From contig SYIL01000004.1 in the NCBI GenBank assembly GCA_005798825.1, positions 186,001-250,000 on the forward strand: a stretch of DNA of 64,000 nt. The letters run 5' to 3'. This DNA is from Bacteroidota bacterium. GTDB lineage: Bacteria > Bacteroidota > Bacteroidia > NS11-12g > UBA955. Below are positions 1 through 9,048 of the stretch, in pieces. The notes under the pieces are model-generated. The model worked only from the letters and a program-made list of their open reading frames with translations, was not told where the DNA came from and made no database searches. The position numbers and the translations under genes are program-made. Position 1 is the stretch's first letter, and the number at the start of each line of letters is the position of its first letter.

Positions 1-47
1 CTTGGGTATTAAACCCTTCACAGGATTTGTTATGTGGGTTGCCTTAC

Positions 48-1892
48 TCAATGAATAACCACAATTTTAGCTTTATAAATCTTGGATACATGATCTACGA
101 TATTGGCATAATAAATACCAGGCAATACCAAAGACAAATCAATGACATTGTTGTCGACACAAATATTTTGTTTCTTGCCGTCCATACCCCATAATTCAAC
201 ACTGGTAATATTGTCTATTCCCATTACTTTTACCTGACTTGTTGCAGGATTGGGATAAAAAACCACTGGCTTAGAAAACATATCTTCTGTTGATGCCAAT
301 ACCACTGTAATATAATTTGTTTTTGAAATTTGATCTGTCCCCATTGAATTTGACAAGCTCAGCGAAACAGAATATAATCCCAATGAACCGAATTTGACTT
401 CCGGGTTTCTGGAAAGGTTGTTTGTGGAGTTTACATAGGAAAATGTAGATGGGCTGATGGTCCAATTCCAAGCAGTAGGATTATTTTCTGACAAATCAAC
501 CAAGCGAATGATTTGCGTTACGGTTGGGTTTGTAATATCTGCCATAAAATTGGCTACTGGTTTAAGATTGCTTATATTGGATACGTTGATATAACTGTTT
601 TTGGTTGTCAAACTCTTGTCTGATGAATTACTGCCCTCAAGTGATATAGTATATGATCCAGTTGCGCTAAATGAAAGAAAAATATTTTTATCCGTAAGCT
701 TAGAATTCGCTTGCAAAGAATACGTATTGGGAGTGATAGACCAACTGTATGCCTTCGTGTATTTACAGTTGGATACCAGCGCTACTGTCTGGCCAACGTT
801 AACCGAAGTTTTGTTTGCAGAAAAATCTACAACAGGAGGCGTTTGCAGTGTCAGGCGACGAATTACATTGTTTTTTGTATCACAAATAAAGAAAGCCGAA
901 TCGGCAGGTCGGTAGGTAAACAAGGTCAAATCGCCAAAAATTGCATCCTTTGCCAAGCCATCCTTATATCCGGTTTCTGCATCCTGACCAGCATAAATTT
1001 TGACAGTTGTTCCATCAAATACCTTAATACTGTATTGGTCGGCTATATAAATTAAGCCATTGACAGAAACAACGTCACTAGGCAAATTTAATCCGCTGGA
1101 TATTACTGTTGTAACTTCATTGGTTTTGAGATTTAACCGTTTGATTTTTTTGTTGTTTCGATCGGCGATCAACAGGCTATTGTCGTTTTCTAACCATATA
1201 CCGGAAGGTGCGTAAAACATAGCCTTTGCTCCAATACCATTTGCATCTCCCTTGGTTTTGGGCTGCCCTGCAATGGTGGTCACTTTCCCTGAGGATATTT
1301 TACGAATTACTTCATTGCCAAAATCACAGATATATATTTCTCCACTTGAATTAATCGCTATATCCGAAGGACTCGAAAAATAAGCATCGGCGACCAATCC
1401 GTCCTTGTGATCACCAACAAAAGAATAATTACCCGCAATTGTAGTAAAAACAGTACCATTGGGAGTATTTACGAACTGAGACCCTTTTCGTATCAATGCA
1501 TTGTCTGTATCAACAATGTATACATCGTTGGTCGTTTTATTAATTGCCAATCCTGATGGCATATTGAATCTTGACACTGTGGCTGTTCCATTGTCAATAC
1601 CAATGGCACCAGGCTCATTGGGGTCACCCAAGAAACCACCTCGAATTAGACTGTAAGGCCCGTTTAATATAATAACATTGTGTTGGTCTGTTACCCATAA
1701 GCGGTTGTTGTTATCGGGACAAACGCCCATTGGGATACTAAACAACTCTTCCAACAATAAATTGCTAGAAGTTGAATTAAACTCGCCACTGCCCAGGTAT
1801 TGTTTTCCCGCATAGGTGGTCACATTTTGCGCGTTGGCATTGAACAAAACGCCTATTGTCACTAACAATATTTGTAAATTTTTACTGTTCAT
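48..1892 (-). CDS. Secreted NHL-repeat/PKD protein with T9SS type A sorting domain
   Basis: 614 aa. It has an N-terminal signal peptide ending near NANAQ. About residues 25-350 hold NHL-type beta-propeller repeats (phrases such as PSGIWLENDNSLLIADRNN and LINKT..DVYIVDTDN). Two PKD-like Ig domains follow (about 355-440 and 445-535). The last 75 residues form a Por/T9SS type A sorting domain (NPATSQVKV..., VELWGMDGKK, then a basic tail). This fits an extracellular or cell-surface protein exported by the type IX system; its ligand is unknown. The ATG overlaps the end of purC by 11 bases, so the two are probably co-transcribed, although purine synthesis and a surface protein have no obvious functional link. 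Confidence 0.85.
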   Translation of the reverse strand: MNSKNLQILLVTIGVLFNANAQNVTTYAGKQYLGSGEFNSTSSNLLLEELFSIPMGVCPDNNNRLWVTDQHNVIILNGPYSLIRGGFLGDPNEPGAIGIDNGTATVSRFNMPSGLAINKTTNDVYIVDTDNALIRKGSQFVNTPNGTVFTTIAGNYSFVGDHKDGLVADAYFSSPSDIAINSSGEIYICDFGNEVIRKISSGKVTTIAGQPKTKGDANGIGAKAMFYAPSGIWLENDNSLLIADRNNKKIKRLNLKTNEVTTVISSGLNLPSDVVSVNGLIYIADQYSIKVFDGTTVKIYAGQDAETGYKDGLAKDAIFGDLTLFTYRPADSAFFICDTKNNVIRRLTLQTPPVVDFSANKTSVNVGQTVALVSNCKYTKAYSWSITPNTYSLQANSKLTDKNIFLSFSATGSYTISLEGSNSSDKSLTTKNSYINVSNISNLKPVANFMADITNPTVTQIIRLVDLSENNPTAWNWTISPSTFSYVNSTNNLSRNPEVKFGSLGLYSVSLSLSNSMGTDQISKTNYITVVLASTEDMFSKPVVFYPNPATSQVKVMGIDNITSVELWGMDGKKQNICVDNNVIDLSLVLPGIYYANIVDHVSKIYKAKIVVIH

Positions 1893-2847
1893 CGGAGTGT
1901 TTTATTAATTCGTTGTTAATGTTATTTTCTATTTGCTCAAAAATATTCTCATACGACCTTCGCTTCAATGGGCTACCTGTCATTGCCAAAAACAGTTCTT
2001 CATACCTGTTTGAAATATTGTCTACGAACTCATCGGTCATTAAGGGAATAACTTCACCTTCTTTCCCTTGAAATCCATTTTTTATTAGCCATTCTCGCAC
2101 AAATTCCTTGCTTAATTGACGTTGAGAGAGCCCTTGTTGTTGCAACTCATCATAGGTGTCCAAATAAAAAAACCGACTGCTATCAGGTGTGTGAATTTCA
2201 TCAATTAATACTATGCTATCGTTCTTCAAGCCAAATTCATATTTGGTATCGACAAGAATCAATCCCCTGTCATGGGAAATTTGAGACCCTCTTTCAAACA
2301 GTGCGTAACTGGTTTCATACAATGCATCTAGCGTTACTTGAGGCACAATGCCACTCTCCAATATTTCAATGTAACTGGTATCAACGTCGTGGCCACTGTG
2401 CGCTTTTGTTGAAGGGGTAATAATGCAGTTAGGCAAGGGATCGTTCTCCTTGAGACCTTCCGGCAGTTTATTCCCACAAAGCATTCTCCCACCCTCTCTG
2501 TAAGTTCGCCAAGCATGTCCTGTAAGGTATTTTCGCAAGACAAACTCAATCGGAATCGGTTCACATCGACGACCGATCGTTACATGGGGATCTGGAGTAG
2601 ATATTTTCCAATTGGGAACAATATCTCTTGTTTTGTCGAGAAAAAAACCAGCAATTGCGTTCAAGACTTGTCCTTTGTATGGAATGCTGCGCGGCAAGAC
2701 ATGATCGAAAGCAGAAATCCGATCACAAGCAATCATGACCAACAAATTTGAACCAATGCTGTATACATCTCGGACTTTGCCTCGGTAAAAGTTACTTTGA
2801 TTCGGAAAGAAAAAATTACTGGCAGTAAGAGAATTGGCCTGTATCAT
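1882..2847 (-). CDS. purC: Phosphoribosylaminoimidazole-succinocarboxamide synthase (SAICAR synthetase)
   Basis: 321 aa. It joins CAIR and aspartate using ATP in de novo purine synthesis, in the cytoplasm. The N-terminal motif FYRGKVRDVYSIG, the ACDRISAFDHVLP segment, the GRRCEPIPIEFVLRKYLTG stretch and the LVDTKYEFGL motif near residue 200 are those of PurC. The length matches the longer PurC form (about 300 aa) common in Bacteroidota. The ATG lies 14 bases after a TAnnTTTG promoter element. Other purine genes in the window (purN, guaA) are elsewhere, so the pathway is dispersed. Confidence 0.97.
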   Translation of the reverse strand: MIQANSLTASNFFFPNQSNFYRGKVRDVYSIGSNLLVMIACDRISAFDHVLPRSIPYKGQVLNAIAGFFLDKTRDIVPNWKISTPDPHVTIGRRCEPIPIEFVLRKYLTGHAWRTYREGGRMLCGNKLPEGLKENDPLPNCIITPSTKAHSGHDVDTSYIEILESGIVPQVTLDALYETSYALFERGSQISHDRGLILVDTKYEFGLKNDSIVLIDEIHTPDSSRFFYLDTYDELQQQGLSQRQLSKEFVREWLIKNGFQGKEGEVIPLMTDEFVDNISNRYEELFLAMTGSPLKRRSYENIFEQIENNINNELIKHSDEQ

Positions 2848-2861
2848 AATTGCTATGAATG

Positions 2862-2869
2862 CAAAAATA
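2862..2869 (-). promoter_or_regulatory. Bacteroidota -7 element (TATTTTTG) before purC
   Basis: Exact match to TAnnTTTG on the minus strand, ending 14 bases before the purC ATG. No clear TTTG -33 element at the expected spacing. Confidence 0.5.
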
Positions 2870-2886
2870 AACGGAACTATGCTTTT

Positions 2887-3870
2887 TTATTGTGAATCTT
2901 TTTCACAATCGGGGTCTCGTTCATAGGCGTGTACAATTTCTTTGACGAGTCTATGCCTGACCACATCATCTGTGTCTAGTTCAATTGCGGCGATCCCTTT
3001 GATATTTTTGAGCAATTTCAGTGCCTTCCCCAATCCACTTTGTTGCTTTCGAGGCAGGTCTATTTGTGTCAAATCGCCAGTGATAATTAATTTTGCACTC
3101 GGACCCATGCGGGTAAGAAACATTTTCAATTGAAGGTCAGTAGTATTTTGTGCCTCATCTAATATTACATAACAATTGTCAAGCGTTCTGCCCCTCATAA
3201 ATGCCAATGGTGCTATTTCTACGATCCGACTTTCGATCATACTTTTTAGCTTATCGTTGGGAATCATATCTTCCAGTGCGTCATACAGTGGCCTGAGGTA
3301 TGGATCGATTTTGTCTTTGAGGTCGCCTGGGAGAAATCCCAAACTTTCGCCTGCTTCAACCGCAGGTCGGGTTAATATTATTCTGCGAATTTCTCGCTCT
3401 TTGAGCGCCAAAACAGCTATTGCCACCGCTGTATAGGTTTTTCCTGTTCCAGCTGGGCCGATTGCAAAAATGATGTCATTTTCTCGCGAAGCATTGACCA
3501 TTTTAACTTGGTTGCGTGTTCTCGCCTTGATTTGTTGACCACGGGTACCAATCAACAAAACATCTCCTGTGCTTATAGCAGACACTTTTTCGGACTTTAC
3601 TGCAGGTTCATCAATATTGATTGATTCCATTGCCTCCAAAACGATGTGTTCATTAATATCTTTTGCTTTTGAAAACACATATTCCAGGTGTTTCATTGAT
3701 TTGTGAAAATTATTCATCGATAATTCATCACCCAATATTTTGATTTCATCGCCCCTGGCAACAAACTGCAATTTTGGAAATTTCGCTTTGATAATCGAGA
3801 AATGACTGTTGTTTGGCCCGTAAAATAATTGGGGATCAATTACATCGAGAGTATAAATTTTTTCGGTCAA
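2887..3870 (-). CDS. PhoH family ATPase (YbeZ-like)
   Basis: 327 aa. A PhoH-type P-loop NTPase, a family linked to RNA metabolism and ribosome maturation. The Walker A motif is GPAGTGKT (about residue 139-146) and Walker B is VILDEAQNTT; RPAVEAGESLGFLPGD and the ITGDLTQIDLP motif are diagnostic. The N-terminal third is the RNA-binding-like domain typical of PhoH-like proteins. The only available start is TTG at 3870, because an in-frame TAA lies just upstream. The N-terminal sequence (IYTLDVIDPQLFYG) agrees with what I recall of the family, so TTG is probably real. It is followed 39 bases on by purC, transcribed the same way. Confidence 0.93.
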   Translation of the reverse strand: MTEKIYTLDVIDPQLFYGPNNSHFSIIKAKFPKLQFVARGDEIKILGDELSMNNFHKSMKHLEYVFSKAKDINEHIVLEAMESINIDEPAVKSEKVSAISTGDVLLIGTRGQQIKARTRNQVKMVNASRENDIIFAIGPAGTGKTYTAVAIAVLALKEREIRRIILTRPAVEAGESLGFLPGDLKDKIDPYLRPLYDALEDMIPNDKLKSMIESRIVEIAPLAFMRGRTLDNCYVILDEAQNTTDLQLKMFLTRMGPSAKLIITGDLTQIDLPRKQQSGLGKALKLLKNIKGIAAIELDTDDVVRHRLVKEIVHAYERDPDCEKDSQ

Positions 3871-4118
3871 CGGATTGTATGTAGTGTATTACAAACCTAA
3901 TGAAAAACAAAGTATTGTGCGTATTGAATTATTACGCTTACTTGATTTTGTTGCATATTGTTGCATTTTTAAACAAATATGTTCTACCAATTTTGAAAAT
4001 TATTTGATTATTTGATTATTACATCATTATGCCCTAATGTTGCCGTCCAAATAACGACACACAACCCGAGCGCAAATAATCCTCGACTTTTTTTACTGTT
4101 CAAACATCTCAAACTCAA
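3871..4118. other. Divergent intergenic region between phoH and the FG-GAP lipoprotein
   Basis: 248 bases of AT-rich DNA. It holds a 2.6-copy tandem repeat of the 8-mer TTATTTGA at 4000-4020 and two close copies of GTTGCAT near 3950-3966. No exact TAnnTTTG is seen for either neighbour. A 35-codon hydrophobic reading frame at 3900-4007 has no recognisable relative and is not called. Confidence 0.5.
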
Positions 4119-6401
4119 ATGAATACATTAATACCTACACCCAGCATCGCATTTAGTTTCATTTTAGGACTGACTTTATGTTTCTATTCTTGCAATTCCC
4201 CCAAAAATTATGAAACAGACTCCCGTTTTGATGGCAATCGTAAAATGGCCAAATTGTTGGATAGCCTGAATAACACAGCCGACCCAGATATCAATTATTT
4301 CTTAAGTGGTCCAAGGGCGGCTCGAATGAAATCAAAGGGGCATACGTTTACTGAACCTCAAGACATTATCCTTTGGGAAACGAAATACTGTTTTGAATTA
4401 CTGAATGCGGGCAATACAGAAGATGCCATAAAAAACCTTTTGTTAATGATCAACAACTACAAGGGCGGATTTGAAAAGGCATTGCAAAATCCACAGTTTA
4501 AAAAAGTATTTGATCTGTTGGCAGTTGCTAATTTGCGTTTGGGTGAGTCTGAAAATTGTCTTTCAAACCACAATTCTGCCAGCTGTATTATGCCATTAAA
4601 AGAAAATGCACTCCATCAAATTCCCAAAGGATCAAACAATGCCATTGAACTATATTCTAAAATTTTAAGTAAATATCCCGATGATTTACAGAGTAAATGG
4701 CTTTTAAACATAGCATACATGACGCTCGGCCAATACCCATTAAAGGTTCCAGCCCAGCACCTGATTCCTTTTAACGAATTGGATGAGCCTTGTCCTGGTT
4801 TTGTCCCTTTCAAAAATCTCGCTGTTGAATTGGGGATTGACGTAAACAATTTGGCTGGCGCTTCGATTATAGAAGATTTTAACAATGATGGGTTGATGGA
4901 TATTTTCTGTACTTCCTATGGTTTGTTTGATGAGGTAAAACTTTTCATCGCGGATGGAAAGGGTTCATATTCCAACGAAAGTGGCAAAGCCATGCTCACG
5001 GGAATCGTGGGTGGACTCAATGCCAAACAAGCAGATTTTAACAATGATGGGTTGATGGACATTCTTATTTTGCGAGGCGCATGGCTGGATAAAGGGGGCG
5101 AATGGCCAAATAGTTTGTTGCGAAACAATGGTGATGGAACCTTTAGCGACATTACCATCTCTGCGGGAATGCTCAGTTTTTGCCCAACCGAAACAGCAAC
5201 TTGGGCAGATGTAAACAATGACGGCTTACTTGATGTATTTATTGCCAATGAGAACAATGAGGCCAATGAATTTCCCTGTGAATTATTTATCAATAACGGC
5301 AACGAAACATTTACCAATGTTGCCAAAGATTGGGGTTTAGCCGGAAATTTTGGATGGGCTAAAGCGGCCATTTTTGCAGACTTTAACAACGATGGATTAC
5401 AAGACTTATTTATCTCTTGTTTGAACCAATCCAATAAATTATTTATGAACCGTGGCCAGAGCCAAAAATCCCGGAAAATGGTGTTTGAGAATATAGCCGA
5501 AAAAGCAGGTATCACGCTGCCATTTCAAAGTTTTCCAGCCTTGGTGTTTGACTACAATAATGATGGCTTAGAAGATATTTTCTGCACTTCTTTCCCGATG
5601 GACAAATTGGGCTTGGTTGGAGAAGAGGCGGCAAAAGAATATTTAAGGATCCCCTCGTCTGTAGAAAAAGCCAAACTCTATAAAAACCTAGGGAATGAAA
5701 CCTTCCAAGATGTAAGTAAGTCTATGGGATTGGACAAGATTATTTTTGCCATGGGCTTTAATTTTGGCGATTTAGACAATGATGGCTGGTTAGATGTGTA
5801 TACTGGTACAGGAGCCTTTGAGTTCACTTCGCTTGCGCCGAACCGGGTATTTAAGAACGATAAAGGTACACATTTCTCAGAAATTACGATGGCTTCCGGA
5901 ATGGCCCATTTACAAAAAGGGCATGGGATATCTTTCGGAGATCTTGACAACGATGGCGATCAAGATTTGTATATTACACTGGGAGGTGCTGTAGAAGGAG
6001 ACAATGCACACAATGCTTTATTTGCCAACCCAAATCATAAAAATCATTGGATTACCCTCATACTAGAAGGCGTAGGTTCTGCCAAAGATGGACAAACCAG
6101 CCGGGTAAAAATTGTAAGTTCTGGAACAGAGGGCCGACAAGTTTTTTACCATACAGTCGGGTCCGGTGGATCCTTTGGGGCCAATAGCATTCAATTAGAG
6201 GCTGGCTTGGGCAATTCTAGCACGATTGAATCTGTAGAAATTTTATGGATGGGTGACCCGAAAAAGAAAGAAGTTTTTACAAATCTGCCGATCGACAAGG
6301 TTGTAAAGATTGTCCAAGGATCCAAAAAATTTACTGTGATTCAGCGTTTACCCATTCCACTCAAAGGCAATGGAAATTCGGCCAATTGTTGTAAAAAATA
6401 G
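4119..6401 (+). CDS. CRTAC1-like FG-GAP/VCBS lipoprotein with ASPIC/UnbV domain
   Basis: 760 aa. A lipoprotein-type leader ends at a cysteine near residue 25 (LTLCFYSC). Residues about 60-200 look like a helical, TPR-like region. From about 240 to 640 come at least six FG-GAP/VCBS propeller blades, each with a calcium-loop motif (DFNNDGLMDIF, DVNNDGLLDVF, DFNNDGLQDLF, DYNNDGLEDIF, DLDNDGWLDVY, DLDNDGDQDLY). The C-terminal 110 residues match the ASPIC/UnbV domain found in the CRTAC1 family (NHWITLILEG and a QVFYHTVGSGGSFG stretch). Likely an outer-membrane-anchored, calcium-dependent binding or adhesion protein; substrate unknown. It is monocistronic by position. Confidence 0.88.
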   Translation: MNTLIPTPSIAFSFILGLTLCFYSCNSPKNYETDSRFDGNRKMAKLLDSLNNTADPDINYFLSGPRAARMKSKGHTFTEPQDIILWETKYCFELLNAGNTEDAIKNLLLMINNYKGGFEKALQNPQFKKVFDLLAVANLRLGESENCLSNHNSASCIMPLKENALHQIPKGSNNAIELYSKILSKYPDDLQSKWLLNIAYMTLGQYPLKVPAQHLIPFNELDEPCPGFVPFKNLAVELGIDVNNLAGASIIEDFNNDGLMDIFCTSYGLFDEVKLFIADGKGSYSNESGKAMLTGIVGGLNAKQADFNNDGLMDILILRGAWLDKGGEWPNSLLRNNGDGTFSDITISAGMLSFCPTETATWADVNNDGLLDVFIANENNEANEFPCELFINNGNETFTNVAKDWGLAGNFGWAKAAIFADFNNDGLQDLFISCLNQSNKLFMNRGQSQKSRKMVFENIAEKAGITLPFQSFPALVFDYNNDGLEDIFCTSFPMDKLGLVGEEAAKEYLRIPSSVEKAKLYKNLGNETFQDVSKSMGLDKIIFAMGFNFGDLDNDGWLDVYTGTGAFEFTSLAPNRVFKNDKGTHFSEITMASGMAHLQKGHGISFGDLDNDGDQDLYITLGGAVEGDNAHNALFANPNHKNHWITLILEGVGSAKDGQTSRVKIVSSGTEGRQVFYHTVGSGGSFGANSIQLEAGLGNSSTIESVEILWMGDPKKKEVFTNLPIDKVVKIVQGSKKFTVIQRLPIPLKGNGNSANCCKK

Positions 6402-6462
6402 TTTTCTGCCACTTTCTTGATATCCAATTACAATTCAAATGCAATCGGCGCCGTTGGATTGA

Positions 6463-6470
6463 TATATTTG
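6463..6470 (+). promoter_or_regulatory. Bacteroidota -7 element (TATATTTG) before the SAM-hydrolase-like gene
   Basis: Exact TAnnTTTG, 42 bases before the ATG at 6513. A TTG codon in the same frame lies only 3 bases after it (6474), so the start codon choice is linked to where transcription begins. Confidence 0.45.
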
Positions 6471-6512
6471 TAGTTGGGATTAACCCAGTGGTACTCCCCT
6501 TGCCTATTTATC

Positions 6513-7310
6513 ATGTCGACAACAAATTCGGTCCCAGATCCATTATTGCACTTACTGTGTGATTTTAGTGTTGAATCTCCCGATTTCACTATATCACAAG
6601 CCTTAATGGCAAAACATTTTCCCAAAAACAGATGTGTCGTTAGCCCCCAGAAATTTAAAAAAGGGCATATACTAGCCCAATCCGTATTTTTAAAGTTGGT
6701 GGTTCCCTCATTCCCAGACGGAACGATACATATTTGCAGGGTCGGCACCATGAGCAAACAAGCAGCAAGATTTATCGTGGCAAAAAGCGACGGACATTAT
6801 TTCATGGGGCCCGACAATGGTTTGTTGTCTTTGTGTTTTGAAGATCCTAAGCTCGAATACTTCAATATTACCCCTGAGAATCCCGTTCAAGATCCTTTGA
6901 AACAAGTGTATATTCCTGCAATTGAAAAACTCGTCGCTGCGAACATGACCCTTTCTGGCATATTTGATGTCAAGGAAACCATTGTAAGATCGATGCTTCC
7001 CACCCCAACACTTTCTAATGACACCCTAAATCTTACCGTTATTTATATCGATTATTATGGAAATGTATATTTTAATTTAGACCGAAAGACATTTATAGAA
7101 GTGGGGAAAGGCCGCAACTTTAAATTGCGAATCAACAGTAATATTGTCATTCAAAAACTAAGTAACCAGTACAATGACGTAAATGAAGGGCATGAATTGT
7201 GTATGTTTGGCCACGGAGATATTTTACAAGTAGCCGTCAATAGCGGATCAGCAGAACAATACCTGGGATTGGGTGATGGCAGAAACGTAATTATTCAATT
7301 TGCCGTATGA
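6513..7310 (+). CDS. S-adenosyl-L-methionine hydroxide adenosyltransferase-like protein (DUF62 fold), probably degenerate
   Basis: 265 aa from the ATG at 6513; a TTG start at 6474 would add 13 residues. The overall fold signature of the SAM hydrolase/chlorinase (DUF62) family is visible: LLCDF near residue 17 where relatives have TTDFG, SFPDGTIHI (67-75), GHYFMGPDNGLLS (94-106), and VIYIDYYGNVYFNL in the C-terminal domain. However, the loop that normally reads VDPGVGxxRR is RVGTMSKQAAR here (78-86 region), and the TFHGRDIF-type segment is DPLKQVYI. The Asp, Arg and His that catalyse water attack on SAM in the family therefore appear to be absent. It may bind SAM or another adenosyl compound without hydrolysis. 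It overlaps the next gene by ATGA, suggesting coupled translation. Confidence 0.8.
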   Translation: MSTTNSVPDPLLHLLCDFSVESPDFTISQALMAKHFPKNRCVVSPQKFKKGHILAQSVFLKLVVPSFPDGTIHICRVGTMSKQAARFIVAKSDGHYFMGPDNGLLSLCFEDPKLEYFNITPENPVQDPLKQVYIPAIEKLVAANMTLSGIFDVKETIVRSMLPTPTLSNDTLNLTVIYIDYYGNVYFNLDRKTFIEVGKGRNFKLRINSNIVIQKLSNQYNDVNEGHELCMFGHGDILQVAVNSGSAEQYLGLGDGRNVIIQFAV

Positions 7311-7606
7311 TCGAGAGAATCGTAATTATGACTTTCTTGCCCGAAAAGGTAGAAGAATTTATGGGTATTTTTGATTCGTCTAGTTCCTCAATTCGTCAAT
7401 TTTCGGGCTGTCACGGATTGCGTTTACTCCAAACCAAAGAAAAACCCTTTCAATTCACCACCTACAGTATTTGGGAATCGGACTTGGCCCTCGAAAATTA
7501 CAGAAACTCCGAATTATTTACTTCAACTTGGGCTAAAACAAAAGTATTGTTTATGGATAAGCCCATAGCATTTTCAAGCCTGCTTTCCCGGGAAGTTAAA
7601 GGATGA
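7307..7606 (+). CDS. Small ABM-fold (antibiotic biosynthesis monooxygenase-like) protein
   Basis: 99 aa. The pattern of a beta strand (ERIVIMTF), a helix containing EKVEEFMGIFDSS, GCHGLRLLQTKE, then FTTYSIWESDLALENYRNS with a helix and the hydrophobic end KVLFMDKPIAFSSL matches the dimeric ferredoxin-like ABM fold, which includes heme-degrading and quinol monooxygenases and many proteins of unknown role. No catalytic assignment is possible from the sequence. The ATG overlaps the TGA of the SAM-hydrolase-like gene (ATGA). Its stop directly abuts the stop of the convergent GlcD-like gene with no bases between. Confidence 0.7.
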   Translation: MIERIVIMTFLPEKVEEFMGIFDSSSSSIRQFSGCHGLRLLQTKEKPFQFTTYSIWESDLALENYRNSELFTSTWAKTKVLFMDKPIAFSSLLSREVKG

Positions 7607-9007
7607 TCAGTCTAGCCATTTCCCGGGATTAAGAATATTCATCGGATCAAAGGTTTTTTTAATGCCTCGCATCAGCCGGTAATGGGTTTCATCAAAGACA
7701 ATCGGAAGGTATTCTTTCTGAACAAGCCCAACACCATGTTCACCACTGATGGTTCCTCCCAATGCTTTGCAATGCTCAAATATTTCAACAACTGCTTTGG
7801 GAATCTCTACATTCCATTGGCTCTGTGACAAATTGTTTTTGAGAATATTTATGTGCAAGTTTCCGTCTCCGGCATGCCCATAACAAACCGATTGAAAACC
7901 ATAGCGCAAACCAACCTCTTTTACTTTTCTAACCAAGGAAGGCAAAGATGCCCTGGGAACCACAGTATCTTCTTCTTTGTATGCTGATACTTGCTTTACA
8001 GCCAATCCAATTGCCCTGCGAACCTTCCACCATTCATGGCAAATATCACCATTGGGAGCAGGAATAATTTCTAGCGGATGAAAGGGCTCTAAAATTTTAT
8101 AAATACCCTCTGCTTGGGCAAATAAATCCTCACCATCAAATCCATCAAAGGCAAATAATAGATAGGCCTCCGCTTGCGCATGAATGGGAAAGGAAGCCTG
8201 GGTTGCCTTCATTGATAGTTCGATACCCGATTTTTCCATAAACTCAATGGCACAAGGCTTGAATTTAGAAATTAATACATCATTGACAGCAGCTGCACAA
8301 TTTTCAAGATTATCAAATGCAGCAACCATGAGTAATTCCTGGGTGGGTTTGGGTATTAATTTAAGAACAGCTTTGGTAATGATGCCCAACATTCCCTCGC
8401 TGCCTATCATTAAATGTGTCAGGGAAAATCCCGTGGAATTTTTTAACGTATTCGCTCCCGTCCATACAACCTCCCCACTGGGCAATACAATTTCTAAATT
8501 TAACACATAATCGCGGGTAATTCCATATTTAACAGCACGGGGCCCACCAGCTCCATGGGCTAAATTTCCGCCAATGGTTGATGATTCTTGTGAGGCAGGA
8601 TCGGGAGGATAATAGAGGCCATGCTCTTCAACCGCTTTTTTAATTTCTGCATTAATCACTCCAGTTTCAGCAGTGATGGTTAAATTGTGTGTGTCAATGG
8701 AAATAATTTTATTTAGATTTTTGGTACTCAAAACCAATCCATAACGAACCGGCAAACAAGCACCCGAAAGACCTGTTCCTGCCCCACGTGTGTACACTGG
8801 CAAGGAATGTTGACTGCAAAATCGCAAGATTTCAGACACTTCTTCGACCGAATTGGGAAAACAAACCGCCGCAGGAGGAAAAAACAAATCTTCGGTATAA
8901 TCCGAACCAAAGGGAATTAAATCGACTGGATTAAAAATAAATTCCACCCCCTTTACCTTCATTGCCAAAGGCTTGAGCTTATCGATTGTGGCGTTTTGTA
9001 AGTTCAT
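7607..9007 (-). CDS. FAD-binding oxidoreductase, glycolate oxidase GlcD / D-lactate dehydrogenase family
   Basis: 466 aa from the ATG at 9007; an upstream non-ATG start would add nine unlikely residues. The N-terminal FAD_binding_4 (PCMH) domain shows PVYTRGAGTGLSGAC (about 76-90), DPASQESSTIGGNLAHGAGGP (about 130-150) and YGITRDYVL. The C-terminal FAD-oxidase domain holds CYGHAGDGNLHINIL and GEHGVGLVQKEYL, the His-rich substrate/metal site of the GlcD/D-LDH group. It oxidises a 2-hydroxy acid such as glycolate or D-lactate; which one cannot be told. The Cys-rich GlcF partner is not adjacent, so it may act alone. Confidence 0.92.
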   Translation of the reverse strand: MNLQNATIDKLKPLAMKVKGVEFIFNPVDLIPFGSDYTEDLFFPPAAVCFPNSVEEVSEILRFCSQHSLPVYTRGAGTGLSGACLPVRYGLVLSTKNLNKIISIDTHNLTITAETGVINAEIKKAVEEHGLYYPPDPASQESSTIGGNLAHGAGGPRAVKYGITRDYVLNLEIVLPSGEVVWTGANTLKNSTGFSLTHLMIGSEGMLGIITKAVLKLIPKPTQELLMVAAFDNLENCAAAVNDVLISKFKPCAIEFMEKSGIELSMKATQASFPIHAQAEAYLLFAFDGFDGEDLFAQAEGIYKILEPFHPLEIIPAPNGDICHEWWKVRRAIGLAVKQVSAYKEEDTVVPRASLPSLVRKVKEVGLRYGFQSVCYGHAGDGNLHINILKNNLSQSQWNVEIPKAVVEIFEHCKALGGTISGEHGVGLVQKEYLPIVFDETHYRLMRGIKKTFDPMNILNPGKWLD

Positions 9008-9048
9008 TGTAAAACATTGGCAATTTACACACACTTACCGTTATTAAC

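Noticed and set aside
3900-4007. 35-codon hydrophobic ATG frame in the phoH/FG-GAP gap
   Set aside because: AT-rich DNA readily gives hydrophobic frames. It has no promoter element, no coupling to a neighbour and no recognisable motif.
4916-5515. 199-codon open frame antisense to the FG-GAP lipoprotein gene
   Set aside because: It mirrors the repeated calcium-loop codons of the real gene on the other strand; the sense protein has clear domains.
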